A stretch of 64,000 nt of DNA, taken from the NCBI RefSeq assembly GCF_907164915.1, contig NC_061862.1:64916228-64980227 (forward strand), written 5' to 3'. Below the pieces are notes generated by a model that worked only from the letters and a program-made list of their open reading frames with translations, searched no databases and was not told where the DNA came from. The stretch's first letter is position 1; each line of letters opens with the position of its first letter. Positions 11,479 through 25,700 of this stretch are shown here, one piece after another. This stretch comes from Impatiens glandulifera. Lineage: Eukaryota; Streptophyta; Magnoliopsida; Ericales; Balsaminaceae. A program made the translations under genes and the position numbers.

Positions 11479-12856
11479 ATGGAAGCTCCGGCAAGAGGAG
11501 ACGAAGAGTCCTCATATATCATACCACTCTTACATAACATTGACATAAAACAACAGAGTATTTATAGATCTAATGATAGTCAAACTGACGAAGAAGAAGA
11601 AGGTAACACCTCCTTCTTCAAAACCTGCTTCAATGGTCTCAACGCCTTATCAGGTCAGAATACTATTTCCCCTCCATCTAATTATCAAATCTAAACAATG
11701 GGTTCTCTCCATTTTCAACTAATTTGATCTGTGTATTGATTTAGGAGTCGGAATATTATCGGTTCCATATGCGTTAGCTTCAGGAGGATGGTTAACATTA
11801 GGCCTTCTCTTTATAGTGGCCAGTTCAACATTCTACACAGCTTTACTAATCAAAAGATGTATGGATATAGATCCGAGCATTAGAACATATCCCGACATCG
11901 GCGAATTAGCATTCGGTAAAAAGGGAAGATGGGTTGTTTCCATTTTCATGAACATCGAGCTTTATTTGGTTGCTACTGGTTTTCTAATTCTAGAAGGTGA
12001 TAACCTTCATAAGTTGTTACCAAACGTGGGTAGTTCTCAGATGTTCATTATCGCGGTGTCTGTTATCATACTTCCGACGGTTTGGCTTAATATGAGTATC
12101 ATGTCTTATATTTCAGCCGGCGGGGTAATTGCTTCCGCCGTGATTCTGTTTTCAGTGATCTGGGTTGGAGCTTTTGATGGAATTGGATTTCGTAACAATG
12201 GTGTTCTTTTGAATTGGAATGGAATATCCACTTCTTTGAGTTTATACGCTTTCTGTTACTGTGCTCATCCTGTTTTCCCCACTTTATATTCTTCAATGAG
12301 AGATAAGAATCAATTCTCAAAAGTTCTTTTAGTTTGTTTTTCTCTTTGCACGATTTGCTACGCATCAATGGCGGTTTTTGGGTATCTAATGTTTGGTTCA
12401 GGTGTTGAATCTCAGATTACTTTGAATCTTCCAACTGATAAAATAAGTTCGATGGTGGCTATTTACACTACTTTGGTGAATCCGATATCGAAATATGCTT
12501 TGATGGTAACTCCGATTATGAATGCGATGGAGAGACGGGTTCAAGATTTGTATGGGAAAAAAGTTTCGAGAGTGATGATTAGAAGTGGTTTGGTGATTAG
12601 TACGGTTGGGGTGGCTTTATTGGTTCCTTCTTTTGGAGATTTGATGACTCTTGTGGGAGCTTTCTTGAGTTCTTCGGCTTCTATTGTTCTTCCATGTTTG
12701 TGTTATTTGAAGATTTCAGGTGGGTATGGAAGAAGAAGAATAAGAACAGGGGTTGGATTTGAAACTGTGATTATTGTGGGAATTGTTATAATGGGTATTT
12801 GTATTGCTTTTGTTGGTTCTTATGTAGCTATTCAACAGTTATTATTTCATATGTAA
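11479..12856 (+). CDS. AVT1: Vacuolar amino-acid transporter, AVT1 type (two exons)
   Basis: Exons are 11479-11653 and 11745-12856. The 91-bp intron has GT (11654) and AG (11744) ends and splits a Gly codon, giving 428 residues. The start ATG sits in a strong context (gcggccATGgaa) after a pyrimidine-rich leader. The first ~45 residues are hydrophilic and acidic (a DEEEE run at 37-41), as in AVT1 cytosolic tails. Residues 54-69, LNALSGVGILSVPYAL, are the hallmark of the first membrane span in the AAAP/AVT1 family and are rebuilt only by this splice. Also diagnostic are TYPDIGELAFG, IELYLVATGFLILEGDNL and about ten further hydrophobic segments up to the C-terminus. The family moves neutral amino acids across the tonoplast in exchange for protons. 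The single short intron and compact length resemble the shorter AVT1 members; the exact paralogue is uncertain. Possible poly(A) signal aataaa follows near 12877. No lesion is seen and it looks functional. Confidence 0.93.
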
Positions 12857-13320
12857 GCAAAATTATTATTCACAAAATAAAACACTGTTTCTCAGTGTTT
12901 ATGAACTTTTATATACTAGGTTGTTTGTTCTTCTAAGTATTTTTCTTTTGTTTTCCTTAGGTTAAAAATATATTCTCTAAAATCAATATAAAAAATTGTA
13001 TTTTTTTTTGTATAACTTTAATGATAAAAAGTTTAAATTGTGAAATTTAAAAGAGAAAGTCTAAAATCTCAATTGATTATAATAAGAAGCCTCAATTTGA
13101 TTATATATGACTATTTATAATTATCCTCCTAATTAAAGTTGTTGATAAAAAAACTAATGTTTATTAAACATCTAAATCAAATCCAATGGACAATCAATGT
13201 TTGTTAAAATTTAAAAAATATACAATTTATAGTTTATACCTAAACATTTATTTTAATAATTATATTTATTATTTGTGGATACAAATTTAATTGTATTATT
13301 TAATAATAATACTTTACTAT
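12857..13320. other. 3' flank of the transporter gene
   Basis: A/T-rich 3' UTR and intergenic DNA. Nothing beyond a possible poly(A) signal near 12877 was recognised. Confidence 0.5.
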
Positions 13321-13329
13321 TTGATGGAA

Positions 13330-14025
13330 ATTGACTAAATTGATATTCTAATTGTATTATTCTAATTCGAATTCACTAAATTTGAATAAACCGAATTCGA
13401 ACTCACCAAATTCGAATAAACCAAATTCGAATTACATTTTCGGTTTTCGAATCAAATTTTAAACCGATTCGAATTCAAATAAGGTTTTCGGTTTGATTTT
13501 CGAGTTTAGGTTTCAACTCGAAAACAAAACCGAAAACCGAATTCAATTTAATTATATATTATATAATTTATTACATATTATATATTAAATTATCATGAGC
13601 CTCCTACTATATCCGTACATTAAATCTATAATTCCTAATTCATTTCCCCTTTCTCTAGTTGTCCACACCTCTTAACCGCCATATATTGTTGTCGTCGACA
13701 CTGTTTTACTTTCGTCGTTTAATTGTCGAATATATATTAGCGTTAGTCACTAAGCTAAGTTTGCGTGATTTATATTTTTTTTTATAATTTAAGTATAAGA
13801 TCTCTTTAACAACTTATTTATTTTGTTAACTCTTTTAAAAAAAAATTATCTTATGGGTACGTGATGTTCTATATTTGGTCTAAACCGAATATCCGAGCGA
13901 ATTCGAATAAACCGAATTCGAATTTATTCAAATCGGTTCGGTTTTCGAATTTGCTTAAAAAAATAAAAATTCGAAAAACCCGATCGAAAACTCGAATAAC
14001 CCGAAACGATGAACACCCTTACTTC
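13330..14025. mobile_element. hAT-like non-autonomous element or fragment
   Basis: Two blocks (13360-13550 and 13880-14020) are rich in cgaattcgaata, aaccgaattcgaa and cggttttcgaat motifs in both orientations, so they can pair extensively. The right edge reads cgatgaacacccttac, whose complement GTAAGGGTGTTCATCG resembles the (C/T)AGGGGTGTTCA ends frequent in plant hAT MITEs. No transposase frame is visible and no left terminus or 8-bp target duplication could be fixed, so boundaries are approximate. Confidence 0.5.
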
Positions 14026-14741
14026 TAATCAACCAATAGAAGGTAACTGACTTTAAACATTTAAGTGTCCATTTGAGGAATCAAATAACTTAATTCATTA
14101 ATTAAAATATCAAAATTCATTATTATAATTTTACTAAATAATATTTGGTAATTCATTCAATAAAATAACTTAATTTATAAAAAAAATAAAGTGAAGTGAA
14201 AAAAAAGAAAAAAAAGAGAAGCTTTTAAAACAAATAAAGAAGGATGATAGATGAATTAATATATATATATAATTAAAAAAATAAATAAAAGATAAGCAGG
14301 CAGGCAGACACAAAGTAGAGATAAGACATTAATGAAAACAAAACCACCTCATAATATAATATGAGTGTAGATTTATGCATGCGATAGATGAATAAAACAT
14401 AGGCACAATAATTCCAATATACAAGCGGGCCCTACTTTCGAGAGTTTTGAAAGCAAAGTTGGTTTCAAACATCCAAACTTGCAGTTTCCAAAAACAACCT
14501 AATCTTGTATGTTGGATCAAATTCTTGGCCACAAATTGTTAGATTTCTTACCTACAAATTGTTAAAACCTAGATTTGGGATCAAACCACCACCAAGTGAA
14601 AAGTAGGTCTTAGTAATTATGCTTTAATTTGATGGAACTAGAAACCAAACTAAGAACATTATTCCTGTGTGAGTCATGATTAACAACTTTTTGAGAGAAT
14701 TGATCATTGTTGCAACTTTATTGGGCTATCTAGGGGTGCTC
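14026..14741. other. A/T-rich intergenic stretch
   Basis: No gene motif was recognised; the minus-strand frame at 14329-14532 has no family features. It leads directly into the copia LTR. Confidence 0.5.
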
Positions 14742-14775
14742 TGGTTAGAATTTGTTTAAATAAAATGTTGACATA

Positions 14776-14806
<31 letters not shown>

Positions 14807-15014
14807 TTTTGAATTAGTTGGTTAGACTAAGTTAATATTACTTTTAACTTGTTTGAAGTAATGAGTTAGTGTTTGACAGTTTATTTAATAATGGGTTAGT
14901 GTTAGTATTTGACAGTTTCAAATAACTATATTATTTAAGACCTATTTTTTTTTATTAATATTATCATGAGTTTGAAAAAGCTTTTATTTACTATTTTACA
15001 ATTGGTATCAGAGC
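14742..15014 (+). mobile_element. Copia 5' LTR and primer-binding site
   Basis: The LTR runs from tggttagaatttgttt to ctattttaca (14742-15000), interrupted by an (at)n/poly-T expansion near 14771-14811. Immediately after comes TGGTATCAGAGC (15003-15014), the usual plant primer-binding site complementary to the 3' end of initiator methionine tRNA. A related LTR is at 22474-22622. Divergence between the two LTRs (259 versus 149 bp) indicates an old insertion. Confidence 0.8.
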
Positions 15015-15060
15015 CAGATTCAACTATCAAAATCAATCGAGAGTTTGATTTATAATCGAA

Positions 15061-18000
15061 ATGGATGAAGTAAGACGCATTAGATTCACAAGAATAGACG
15101 AGAAGAACGACAACAACCTCGCAAGGTTACCCACCTTCACTGGTCAACACTATGACCACTGAAATGAATTGATGGAAAATTTGCTTAAGGCCAAGAGGAT
15201 GTGGCATCTAATAGAAAAAATATTGAAGAACGCGCAGAGGTAGACCGTCTTAGCGAAACTCAAATTGAAGAACTAAAGAACAAGGATTGTAAAGTGAAAT
15301 ACTTCAGCAATGGACAAAGTTACTTTTGAACAAATCTTAGACCGCAGTTCAACTAAGATTGTTTGGGAGTCTCTTAAAAGAAAATTTGGAGGCAACGAGA
15401 GGGTCAAGAGATCTCTACTCAACACTCTAAGACGTAAATTTGAAATCCTAGAGATGAAGAAGAGTGAAACAATCAATAAGTATTTCGCGAGGGTTATGAC
15501 TGTAGCAAACCAGATGAGAAGCAACGGAGAAACAATGTTAGACACCATTATCGTAGAAAAATCTTAAGAACCTTGACTGAAAAGTTTACCTACGTTGTGG
15601 TTTCAATAGAAGAAGCCAACGATGTCAGATCCAAGTCAGTCGATGAACTACAAAGCTCGTTGGCTATACACGAGCACAAATTCAAGCACAATGAAAAGGA
15701 AGAAGATCAAGTTTATGTTAATGAAAGAGGAAAAAACAGAGGGATAAATAGAGGAAGAGGCGGAAGAGGAAGGGCATTTAACAAGTCACGTATTGAATGT
15801 TTCAAGTGCAAGAAGTTGAGACATTTTCAGATTGAATATTCTGAGTGGAATAAATAAATTATTCTACAGAGGATGAAGAAGAAATGCTACTTATGGCTAA
15901 TGTTGAATCAGAGGTTACAACAGCAGCTCCACCAAACGTACAAGCAGAGCACACAAATAATGAATGGTTTTTAGACTTAGATGGCTCAAATCACATGTGT
16001 GGAGAGCTACATTTGTTCACACACTTAGATACCAAGTTCAATCACTCTGTTAAAATGTGAAATGACATGAAAATTATTGTATTGGGAAAAGGAAGCATTC
16101 AAATTAAAGTGGATGACATTAAACAATTGATTGCAGATATTTACTATGCTCTAGAGCTGAAATGTAACATCTTAAGTATGTGTCAGCTACAATAGAAATG
16201 TATATAGGGCTGCTTGTGCTAGACGATGAATGAAAAATCTATCATTCGAGAAGATGATTAATAATGACCACAAATATGAGCACAAATGGACTCATTAAGA
16301 TCAATGCTGAGAAGATGACACTCGAAGTGAAAAACTAAAAGAATAAAAAAAACAGTCTCTGCAACTACATGTCTTCAAACTGTTTCTAATGAATCTCTGT
16401 TATGACACTATAGAATATGACATCTTAATTATCAGAGTCTATAAAAGATGCATTCTCAAAAGATGGTAAAATGTCTAAATAAATGGAGAGCCACAAGGAA
16501 GCTGTAATTAATTCATTCAGACCTTAGTGGTCCTATCACTCTAGCCTCTAATGGAGGGGAAATGTAACTATTAACTTTTATTAATGATTACAATAGAAAA
16601 ATATGGTTATATTTTATATGTGATTTGTTCAAAAAAGAAAGGAAAGACAAGAACACATCTAATGTGTTTGAGAAATTTAAGAACTTCAAGCTAATAGTTA
16701 AAAATTAGAGTGGACTACAGTGACTTGCCTTCGTACCGTTTGAGGAATTTACCTCCAAAAGAAAAGAGGAATTAAGAGGCAATTGACTACAACATTTACT
16801 CCACTGCAAAATGGAGTTACAGAAAAGAATAATAGGAAAATCATGAACTTTGTAAGGAGCATGTTGGCTAGTAGAGAAATGTCTAAAGAGTTTTAGGCAA
16901 AAGCAACTGACTAGTGTATATACCTAAAGAATAGAAATCACACTTTTACTTTACAGAAATTAACTCCAAAAGAAGTATGGAGCAACATAAAACTATATGT
17001 AAGTCATTTGAAAGTTTTGGTTGCATGGCTCACAGCATAGTTTCTATACAAAGAAGACATAAACTTGATGATAAGAGTCATATTTGCATATTTTTTGGCA
17101 TTAGTAGAGAATCTAAAACATCTAAACTCTATGATCCAATGTTAAGAAAGGTCATTGTGAGAAAAGATGTGATATTCGAAGAAAGAAAATAGTGAGACTG
17201 GAAAAAAAATGTCTGAAGTTTATAATGGAGTAGTTTGAAAAAGTGGTGTGATTGAAAACAGAAAGTGAAGCAAAAGAAAAAATATGTTGTAGAAAATGAA
17301 GAGGAACTTGAGTCTTCCAGCTCATCTTCTGAAGAAATAACAACAAACCAACCTACTATTTCTAACTCATCTTAAGAAACAACAGTAATTCAACCTACTC
17401 AACTTACTGTCCAATCGGGAAGAATTAGAAGGGTCCCTGAATGGCACAAAGACTATGTATTTAATGAACACTTATTAGAGAAAAAGGATGGAGTGATGTG
17501 ACTTTATTTGTTACTCTTGATCCAGTCACTTATGAAGAAACTGCACTCAATGGCAAGTGAAAAGAAGCGATGAACCAAGAAATATCAGTCATTCAGATAA
17601 ATAATACATAGAAGCTAGTGAAGCGTCCAATTTGAGAAAAAGAGATAGGAGTGAAGTGGGTTTTTAAAACTAAACTCAATAAGAATGGAGAAGTTGATAA
17701 ACATAAGGCCAGACTAGTTGTTAAAGGATACGCTAAAAAATAAGGCATTGACTATAACGAAGTATTTGCTCCTATAGTTCGCTGGGATATTATTCGTATG
17801 ATCATTGCAGTTGTTACTCAACAAAGGTGGAATCTCTATCAAATTGATGTGAATAGTGCATTTTTTCACTGAAAACTACTTGAAAAAAGTATTTATTGGC
17901 CAGCCCAATGAATTTGAGAAAAAATGGGGAAGATGACAAAGTTTATAAACTAGAAAAAACATTGTATTGATTAAAATAAGTTTCAAGGGCTTAGTTCATC

Positions 18001-18838
18001 AGAAATGAAGCTTACTTCATAGAACAAGACTTTGAAAAGTGCTCATCTGAACCAACTTTGTTTGTTAAAATATTGATCGTTAACTTTTATGTGATGATTT
18101 AGTTTTAACAGGAAGTAGTGAATAAATGATTGATGTCTTAAAAAAAGGTATGATGCAATATTTTGATATAGACCTTGAATTGATGAAATTTTTTATAGGG
18201 TTGAGGTATAGTAAGATAGTAGTGGGACTTTCATAAACCAGAAAAATATGCATGTGAGATGTAGAAAAGATTTGGATTAACTGGTTGTAATCCTGTCCAA
18301 AATCTAATTGTTTCTAGAGCTAAATTTAACAAGGACGAAAGTGGAAATAAAGTCGATTCAATCAGATACAAACAAATGGTTGGTAGCTTGAGATATCTCA
18401 CAGTCACTAGACTAGATGTTTTCAGTTGGAATAGCAAATAGGTACATGGAGTCACCCACTAAATTGCATCCGAATTTTGTAAAAAAGATACTCAGGTATA
18501 TAAGTAGGACAGTTGGACGAATGTACTATATGAAAAAAAAATAAGGAGAACTTGTTGGGTATACTGACAGTAATTACGCAAGAGATGTTGATGATCGTAG
18601 AAGCACATCTGGGTATGTTTTTATAATGGGAGAAAGAGTTGTAGTATGGTCATCTAAAAAATAACCAATTATGTCAAGTACAATGGATAAGAAGAATTCT
18701 AAAAAAAACTCCATCAGTCACAATCCAATCCAATCCAATCCAAATGCATTACAGTTTTTTTTTTGATAATATTTCCACTATAAAATTGTCTAAAAATGTT
18801 GTTTTGCATTAAGAAAAAGCAAGCATATTGACAATCGT
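15061..18838 (+). pseudogene. Ty1/copia polyprotein remnant, copy 1
   Basis: Gag starts at 15061 (MDEVRRIRF...), with a stop inside the conserved YDHW motif (near 15160). The UBN2-type Gag core follows at 15310-15567 and, after a frameshift, the zinc knuckle CFKCKKLRH, whose last Cys has become Tyr. The protease active-site region reads DLDGSNHM instead of the usual D-S/T-G type. Integrase (TPLQNGVTE, near 16790-17190), reverse transcriptase ([20 protein letters not shown], near 17640-17880) and RNase H (GYTDSNYARD, STSGYVF, near 18555-18630) follow in order but are broken by many stops and shifts. A 1-nt deletion destroys the YVDD catalytic box near 18090. A ~50-bp deletion at 18670 removes part of RNase H. 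There is no 3' LTR: the copy joins directly to copy 2 at ~18850. Non-functional. Confidence 0.9.
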
Positions 18839-21800
18839 TATCACTTCATCAATGTTAGACACCATTATCGTAGAAAAAATCTTGAGAACCTTGACTGAAA
18901 AGTTTACCTACGTTGTGGTTTCAATAGAAGAAGCCAGCGATGTCAGATCCAAGTCAGTCGATGAACTACAAAGCTCGTTGGCTATACACGAGCACAAATT
19001 CAAGCACAATGAAAAGGAAGAAGATCAAGTTTATGTTAATGAAAGAGGAAAAAACAGAGGGATAAATAGAGGAAGAGGCAGAAGAGGAAGGGTATTTTAC
19101 AAGTCACGTATTGAATGTTTCAAATGCAAGAAGTTGAGACATTTTTAGATTGAATATTCTGAGTGGAATAAAGAAATTATTCTGTAGATGATGAAGAAGA
19201 AATGCTACTTATGGCTAATGTTCAATCAGATGTTACAACATCAGCTCCATCAAAAGTACAAGCAGAGCACACGAATAATGAATTGTTTCTAGACTTAGAT
19301 GGCTCAAATCACAGGTGTGGATAACTACATTTGTTCACACACTTAGATACCAAGTTCAATCACTCTGTTAAAATGTGAAATGACATGAAAATTATTGTAT
19401 TGGGAAAAGGAAGCATTCAAATTAAAGTGGATGACATTAAACAAATGATTGAAGATATTTACTATGCTCTAGAGCTGAAATGTAACCTCTTAAGTATGTG
19501 TCAGCTACAATAGAAATGTATATAGAGCTGCTTGTGCTAGACGATGAATGCAAAATCTAACATTCAAGAAGAGGATTAATAATGACCACAAATATGAGCA
19601 CAAATGGACTCTTTAAGATCAATGCTGAGAAGATGACACTCGAAGAGAAAAACTAATGGAATAAAAAAAACAGTCTCTAAAACTACATGTCTTCAAACTA
19701 TTTCTAATGAATCCCTCTTATGAAACTATAGAATATGACATCTTAATTATCAGAGTATATAAAAGATGCATTCTCAAAAGATGGTAGAAGGTCTAAATAA
19801 ATGGAGAGTCACAAGGAAGCTGTAATTAATTCACTCAGACCTTAGTGGTCCTATCACTCTAGCCTCTAATGGAGAGGAAATGTAACTATTAACTTTTATT
19901 AATTATTAAAATAGAAAAATATGGTTATATTTTATATGTGATTTGTTCAAAAAAAGAAAGGAAAGACAAGAACACATCTGGTGTTTTTGAGAAATTTAAG
20001 AACTTCAAGCTAATAGTTAAAAATTAGAGTGGACTACAGTGACTTGCCTTCGTACCGTTTGAGGAATTTACCTCCAAAAGAAAAGAGGAATTAAGAGGCA
20101 ATTGACTACAACATTTACTCCACTGCAAAATGGAGTTACAGAAAAGAATAATAGGAAAATCATGAACTTTGTAAGGAGCATGTTGGCTAGTAGAGAAATG
20201 TCTAAAGAGTTTTAGGAAAAAGCAACTAACTAGTGTATATACTTAATGAACAGAAATCACACTTTTACTTTTCTGATTTAGACAAAAATAACTGACTAGT
20301 GTATATACCTAATGAACAGAAATCACACTTTTACTTTACAGAAATTAACTCCAAAAGAAGTATGGAGCAACATAAAACTATATGTAAGTCATTTGAAAGT
20401 TTTGGTTGCATGGCTCACACCTTAGTTTCTGTACAAAGAAGACATAAACTTGATGATAAGAGTCATATTTACATATTATTTTGGCATTAGTAGAGAATCT
20501 AAAATATCTAAACTCATTGATCCAATGTTAAGAAAGGTCATTGTGAGAAAAGATGTGATATTCGAAAAAGAAAATAGTGAGACTAGAAAAAAGAAATGTC
20601 TGAAGTTTATAATGGAGTAGTTTGAAAAAGTGGTGTGATTGAAAACAGAAAGTGAAGCAGAAGAAAAAATATGTTGTAGAAAATGAAGAGGAACTTGAGT
20701 CTTCCGGCTCATCTTCTGAAGAAATAACAACAAACCAACCTACTATTTCTAAGTCATCTCAAGAAACAACAGTAATTCAACCTACTCAACTTACTGTCCA
20801 ATCGGGAAGAATTAGAAGGGTCCCTAAATGGCACAAAGAATGTATTTAATGAAAACTTATTAAAGAAAAAGTATGGAGTGATGTGACTTTATTAGTTACT
20901 CTTGATTCAGTCACTTATGAAGAAACTGCACTCAATGGCAAGTGAAAAGAAGCGATGAACCAAGAAATATCAGTCATTGAGATAAATAATACATAGAAGC
21001 TAGTGAAGCATCCAATTTGAGCAAAAAAAGATAGGAGTGAAGTGGGTTTTTAAAACTAAAGAGAAGTTGATAAACATAAGGCCAGACTAGTTGTTAAAGG
21101 ATACGCTAAAAAATAAGGCATTGACTATAACGAAGTATTTGCTCCTATAGTACGCTGGGATACTATTCGTATGATCATTGCAATTGTTACTCAAAAAGGT
21201 GGAATCTCTAACAAATTGATGTGAATAGTGCATTTTTTCACTGAAAACTACTTGAAAAAAGTATTTATTGGCCAGCCCAATGAATTTGAGAAAAAAAGGG
21301 GAAGATGACAAAGTTTATAAACTAGAAAAAACTTTGTATTGATTAAAATAAGTTTCAAGGGCTTAGTTCAGCAGAAATGAAGTGTACTTCATAGAACAAG
21401 GCTTTGAAAAGTGCTCATCTGAACCAACTTTGTTTGTTAAAATATTGATCGTTAACTTGTATGTGATGATTTAGTTTTAACAGGAAGTAGTGAATAAATG
21501 ATTGATGTCTTCAAAAAAGGTATGATGCAAGATTTTGATATAGACCTTGGATTGATGAAATTTTTTATGGGGTTGAGGTATAGCAAGATAGTAGTGGGAC
21601 TTTCATAAACCAGAAAAATATGCATGTGAGATGTTGAAAATATTTGGATTAACTGGTTGTACTCCTGTCCAAAATCTAATTGTTTATATAACTAAATTTA
21701 ATAAGGATGAAAGTGGAAATAAAGTCAATTCAATCAGATACAAACAAATGGTTGGTAGCTTGAGATATCTCACAGTCACTAGACTATATGTTTTCAGTTG

Positions 21801-22473
21801 GAATAGCAAATAGGTACATGGAGTCACCCACTAAATTGCATCCGAATTTTGTAAAAAAGATACTCAGGTATATAAGTAGGACAGTTGGACGAATGTACTA
21901 TATGAAAAAAGAAAATAAGGAGAACTTGTTGGGTATACTGACAGTAATTACGCAAGAGATGTTGATGATCGTAGAAGCACATCTGAATATGTTTTTATAA
22001 TGGGAGAAAGAGTTGTAGTATGGTCATCTAAAGAATAACCAATTGTTACACTTGTCTCTACTGAAACTGAATTGGTGGCAGCCACTTATGTAGTATGTCA
22101 AGTACAATGGATAAGAAGAATTCTAAAAAAAACTCCATCAGTCACAATCCAAATGCATTACAGTTTTTTTTTTATAATATTTCCACTATAAAATTGTCTA
22201 AAAATGTTGTTTTGCATTAAGAAAAAGCAAGCATATTGACAATCGTTATCACTTCATCAATAGATGTATCCAATGAGAGTTTGATAAACCTTGTTCGTTG
22301 CAGGACATAAGAACAGTTGGCTGATATTATGAAAAATGCTCATTGCATGACATAAAAACAATTGGCTAATATTATGAAAAATGCTTTGAAATTGGAGACT
22401 TTTGAAGATTTGATAAGTTTGACTGGTGTCACTAAAGTTAAACTAAAATAAAATATAGTTTAAGGGAGGAATT
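18839..22473 (+). pseudogene. Ty1/copia polyprotein remnant, copy 2 (5' truncated)
   Basis: Begins inside gag at a point equivalent to 15535, fused to the end of copy 1 at a short shared caat. From there it parallels copy 1: Gag C-terminus with zinc knuckle (19100-19150), protease remnant, integrase, RT and RNase H, ending in a polypurine tract agggagga (22463-22470) before an LTR. It has a local ~75-bp duplication at 20222-20300 (aactgactagtgtatatac twice). It keeps the RNase H part missing from copy 1. It shares copy 1's deletion in the RT catalytic box (near 21460), so the copies derive from an already dead element. Confidence 0.9.
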
Positions 22474-22622
22474 TGTTAGAATTTGTTTGAATAAAATATT
22501 GGTTTAATTACTCAGTTAACTAGTTGGTTAGTTGTTACTGTTCTTAACTTGTTCTAAGTAGTGGATTAGTAACCATAGTTATTTGCTGTACTATTCAAGA
22601 CCTAAAAAGATTACTATTTTAA
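22474..22622 (+). mobile_element. Copia 3' LTR after copy 2
   Basis: Starts tgttagaatttgtttgaat directly after the polypurine tract and ends near ctattttaaa. It matches the LTR at 14742 without the microsatellite. The ~60 bp of flank that follow (ggtgaattatttatctt...cactaccttga) also occur after the third copy, so flank and element were duplicated together. Confidence 0.8.
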
Positions 22623-22734
22623 AGGTGAATTATTTATCTTGAAAAGAATATGGGGGATATTTTACACTAATACACACTACCTTGAAAATCTTAGAACTCA
22701 TTAATATCGGGTGATGTCTCATTAAAGAAAGGAA

Positions 22735-25700
22735 GAAGATCAAGTTTATGTTAATGAAAGAGGAAAAAACAGAGGAATAAATAGAGGAAGAGACGGAAGA
22801 GGAAGGGCATTTTACAAGTCACGTATTATGTTTCAAGTGCAAGAAGTTGAGACATTTTCAGATTGAATGTTTTGTGTGGAATAAAGAAATTATTCTGCAG
22901 AGGATGAAGAAGAAATGCTACTTATCGTTAATGTTGAATCAGAGGTTACAACAGCAGCTTCACCAAAAGTACAAGCAGAGCACACGAATAATAAATGATT
23001 TCTAGACTTAGATGGCTCAAATCACATGTGTGGAGAACTACATTTGTTCACACACTTAGATACCAAGTTCAATCACTCTGTTAAAATGTGAAATGACATG
23101 AAAATTATTGTATTGGAAAAGGAAGCATTCAAATTAAAGTGGATGACATTAAACAATTGATTGAAGATATTTATTATGCTCTAGAGCTGAAATGTAACCT
23201 CTTAAGTATGTGTCAGCTACAATAGAAATGTATATAGGGCTGCTTGTGCTAGACGATGAATGCAAAATCTATCATTCGAGAAGAGGATTAATAATGACCA
23301 CAAATATGAGCACAAATGGACTCTTTAAGATCAATGCTGAGAAGATGACACTCGAAGAGAAAAACTAATGGAATAAAAAAAACAGTCTCTACAACTACAT
23401 GTCTTCAAACTGTTTCTAATGAATCTCTGTTATGACACTATAGAATATGACATCTTAATTATTAGAGTCTATAAAAGATGCATTCTCAAAAGATGGTAAA
23501 ATGTCTAAATAAATGGAGAGCCACAAGGAAGCTGTAATTAATTCACTCAGACCTTAGTGGTCCTATCACTCTAGTCTCTAATAGAAGGGAAATGTAACTA
23601 TTAACTTTTATTAATGATTATAATAGAAAAATATGGTTATATTTTATATGTGATTTGTTCAAAAAAGAAAGGAAACACAAGAACACTTCTGATGTGTTTG
23701 AGAAATTTAAGAACTTCAAGCTAATAGTTAAAAATTAGAGTGGACTACAGTGACTTGCATTACAGTGACTTGCCTTCATACCGTTTGAGGAATTTACCTC
23801 CAAAAGAAAAGAGGAATTAAGAGGCAATTGACTACAACTTTTACTCCAATGCAAAATGGAGTTACAGAAAAGAATAATAGGAAAATCATGAACTTTGTAA
23901 GGAACATGTTGGCTAGTAGAGAAATGTCTAAAGAGTTTTAGGCAAAAGCAACTGACTAGTGTATATACTTAATGAACAGAAATCACAGTTTTACTTTTCT
24001 GCTTTAGACAAAAGCAATTGACTAGTGTATATACCTAATGAACATAAATCACACTTTTACTTTACAGAAATTAACTCCAAAAGAAGTATGGAGCAACATA
24101 AAACTATATGTAAGTCATTTGAAAGTTTTGGTTGCATGGCTCACACCTTAATTTCTGTACAAAGAAGACATAAACTTGATGATAAGAGTCATATTTGCAT
24201 ATTTTTTTGGCATTAGTAGAGAATCTAAAACATCTAAACTCAATGATCCAATGTTAAGAAAGGTCATCGTGAGAAAAGATGTGATATTCGAAGAAAGAAA
24301 ATAGTGAGACTGGAAAAAAGAAATGTCTGAAGTTTATAATGGAGTAGTTTGAAAAAGTGGTGTGATTGAAAACAGAAAGTGAAGCAGAAGAAAAAATATG
24401 TTGTAGAAAATGAAGAGGAACTTGAGTATTCCGGCTCATCTTCTGAAGAAATAACAACAAACCAATCTACTATTTCTATCTCATCTCAAGAAACAACAGT
24501 AATTCAACCTACTCAACTTACTGTTCAATCAGGAAGAATTAGAAGGGTCCCTGAATGGCACAAAGACTATGTATTTAATGAAAACTTATTAGAGAAAAAG
24601 GATGAAGTGATGTGACTTTATTAGTTACTCTTGATCCAGTCACTTATGAAGAAACTGCACTCAATGGCAAGTGAAAAGAAGCAATGAACCAAGAAATACC
24701 AGTCATTGAGATAAATAATACATAGAAGTTAGTGAAGCATCCAATTTTAGAAAAAAAGATAGGAGTGAAGTGGGTTTTTAAAACTAAACTCAATGAGAAT
24801 GGAGAAGTCGATAAACATAAGGCCAGACTAGTTGTTAAAGGATACGCAAAAAATAAGGCATTGACTATAACGAAGTATTTGCTCCTATAGTTCGCTGGGA
24901 TACTATTCGTATGATCATTGCAATTGTTACTCAAAAAGGTGGAATCTCTATCAAATTGATGTGAATAGTGCATTTTTTTACTGAAAACTACTTGAAAAAA
25001 GTATTTATTGGCCAGCCCAATGGATTTGAGAAAAAAAGGGGAAGATGACAAAGTTTATAAACTAGAAAAACTTTGTATGGATTAAAATAAGTTTCAAGGG
25101 CTTAGTTCAGCAGAAATGAAGCTTACTTAATATAACAAGGCTTTGAAAAGGGCTCATCTGAACCAACTTTGTTTGTTAAAATATTGATCGTTAACTTGTA
25201 TGTGATGGTTTAGTTTTAACAGAAAGTAGTGAATAAATGATTGATGTCTTAAAAAAAGGTATGATGCAAGATTTTGATATAGACCTTGGATTGATGAAAT
25301 TTTTTATGGGGTTGAGGTATAGCAAGATAGTAGTGGGACTTTCATAAACCAGAAAAATATGCATGTGAGATGTTGAAAAGATTTGGATTAACTGGTTGTA
25401 ATCCTGTCCAAAATCTAATTGTTTCTAGAGCTAAATTTAACAAGGACGAAAGTGGAAATAAAGTCGATTCAATCGGATACAAACAAATGGTTGGTAGATT
25501 GAGATATCTCACAGTCACTAGACTAGACTTGATGTTTTCAGTTGGAATAGCAAATAGGTAAATGGAGTCACCCACTAAACTGCATCCGAATTTTGTAAAA
25601 AAGATACTCAGGTATATAAGTAGGACAGTTGGACGAATGTACTATATGAAAAAAGAAAATAAGGAGAACTTGTTGGGTATACTGATAGTAATTACGCAAG

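Noticed and set aside
12099..12368. 89-codon minus-strand frame
   Set aside because: Antisense to the conserved transporter exon.
24644..25051. 135-codon minus-strand frame and similar ones at 15273, 20476, 21087, 24254 and 25342
   Set aside because: They lie antisense to copia gag/RT/RNase H remnants, which explain the sequence; no independent motif.
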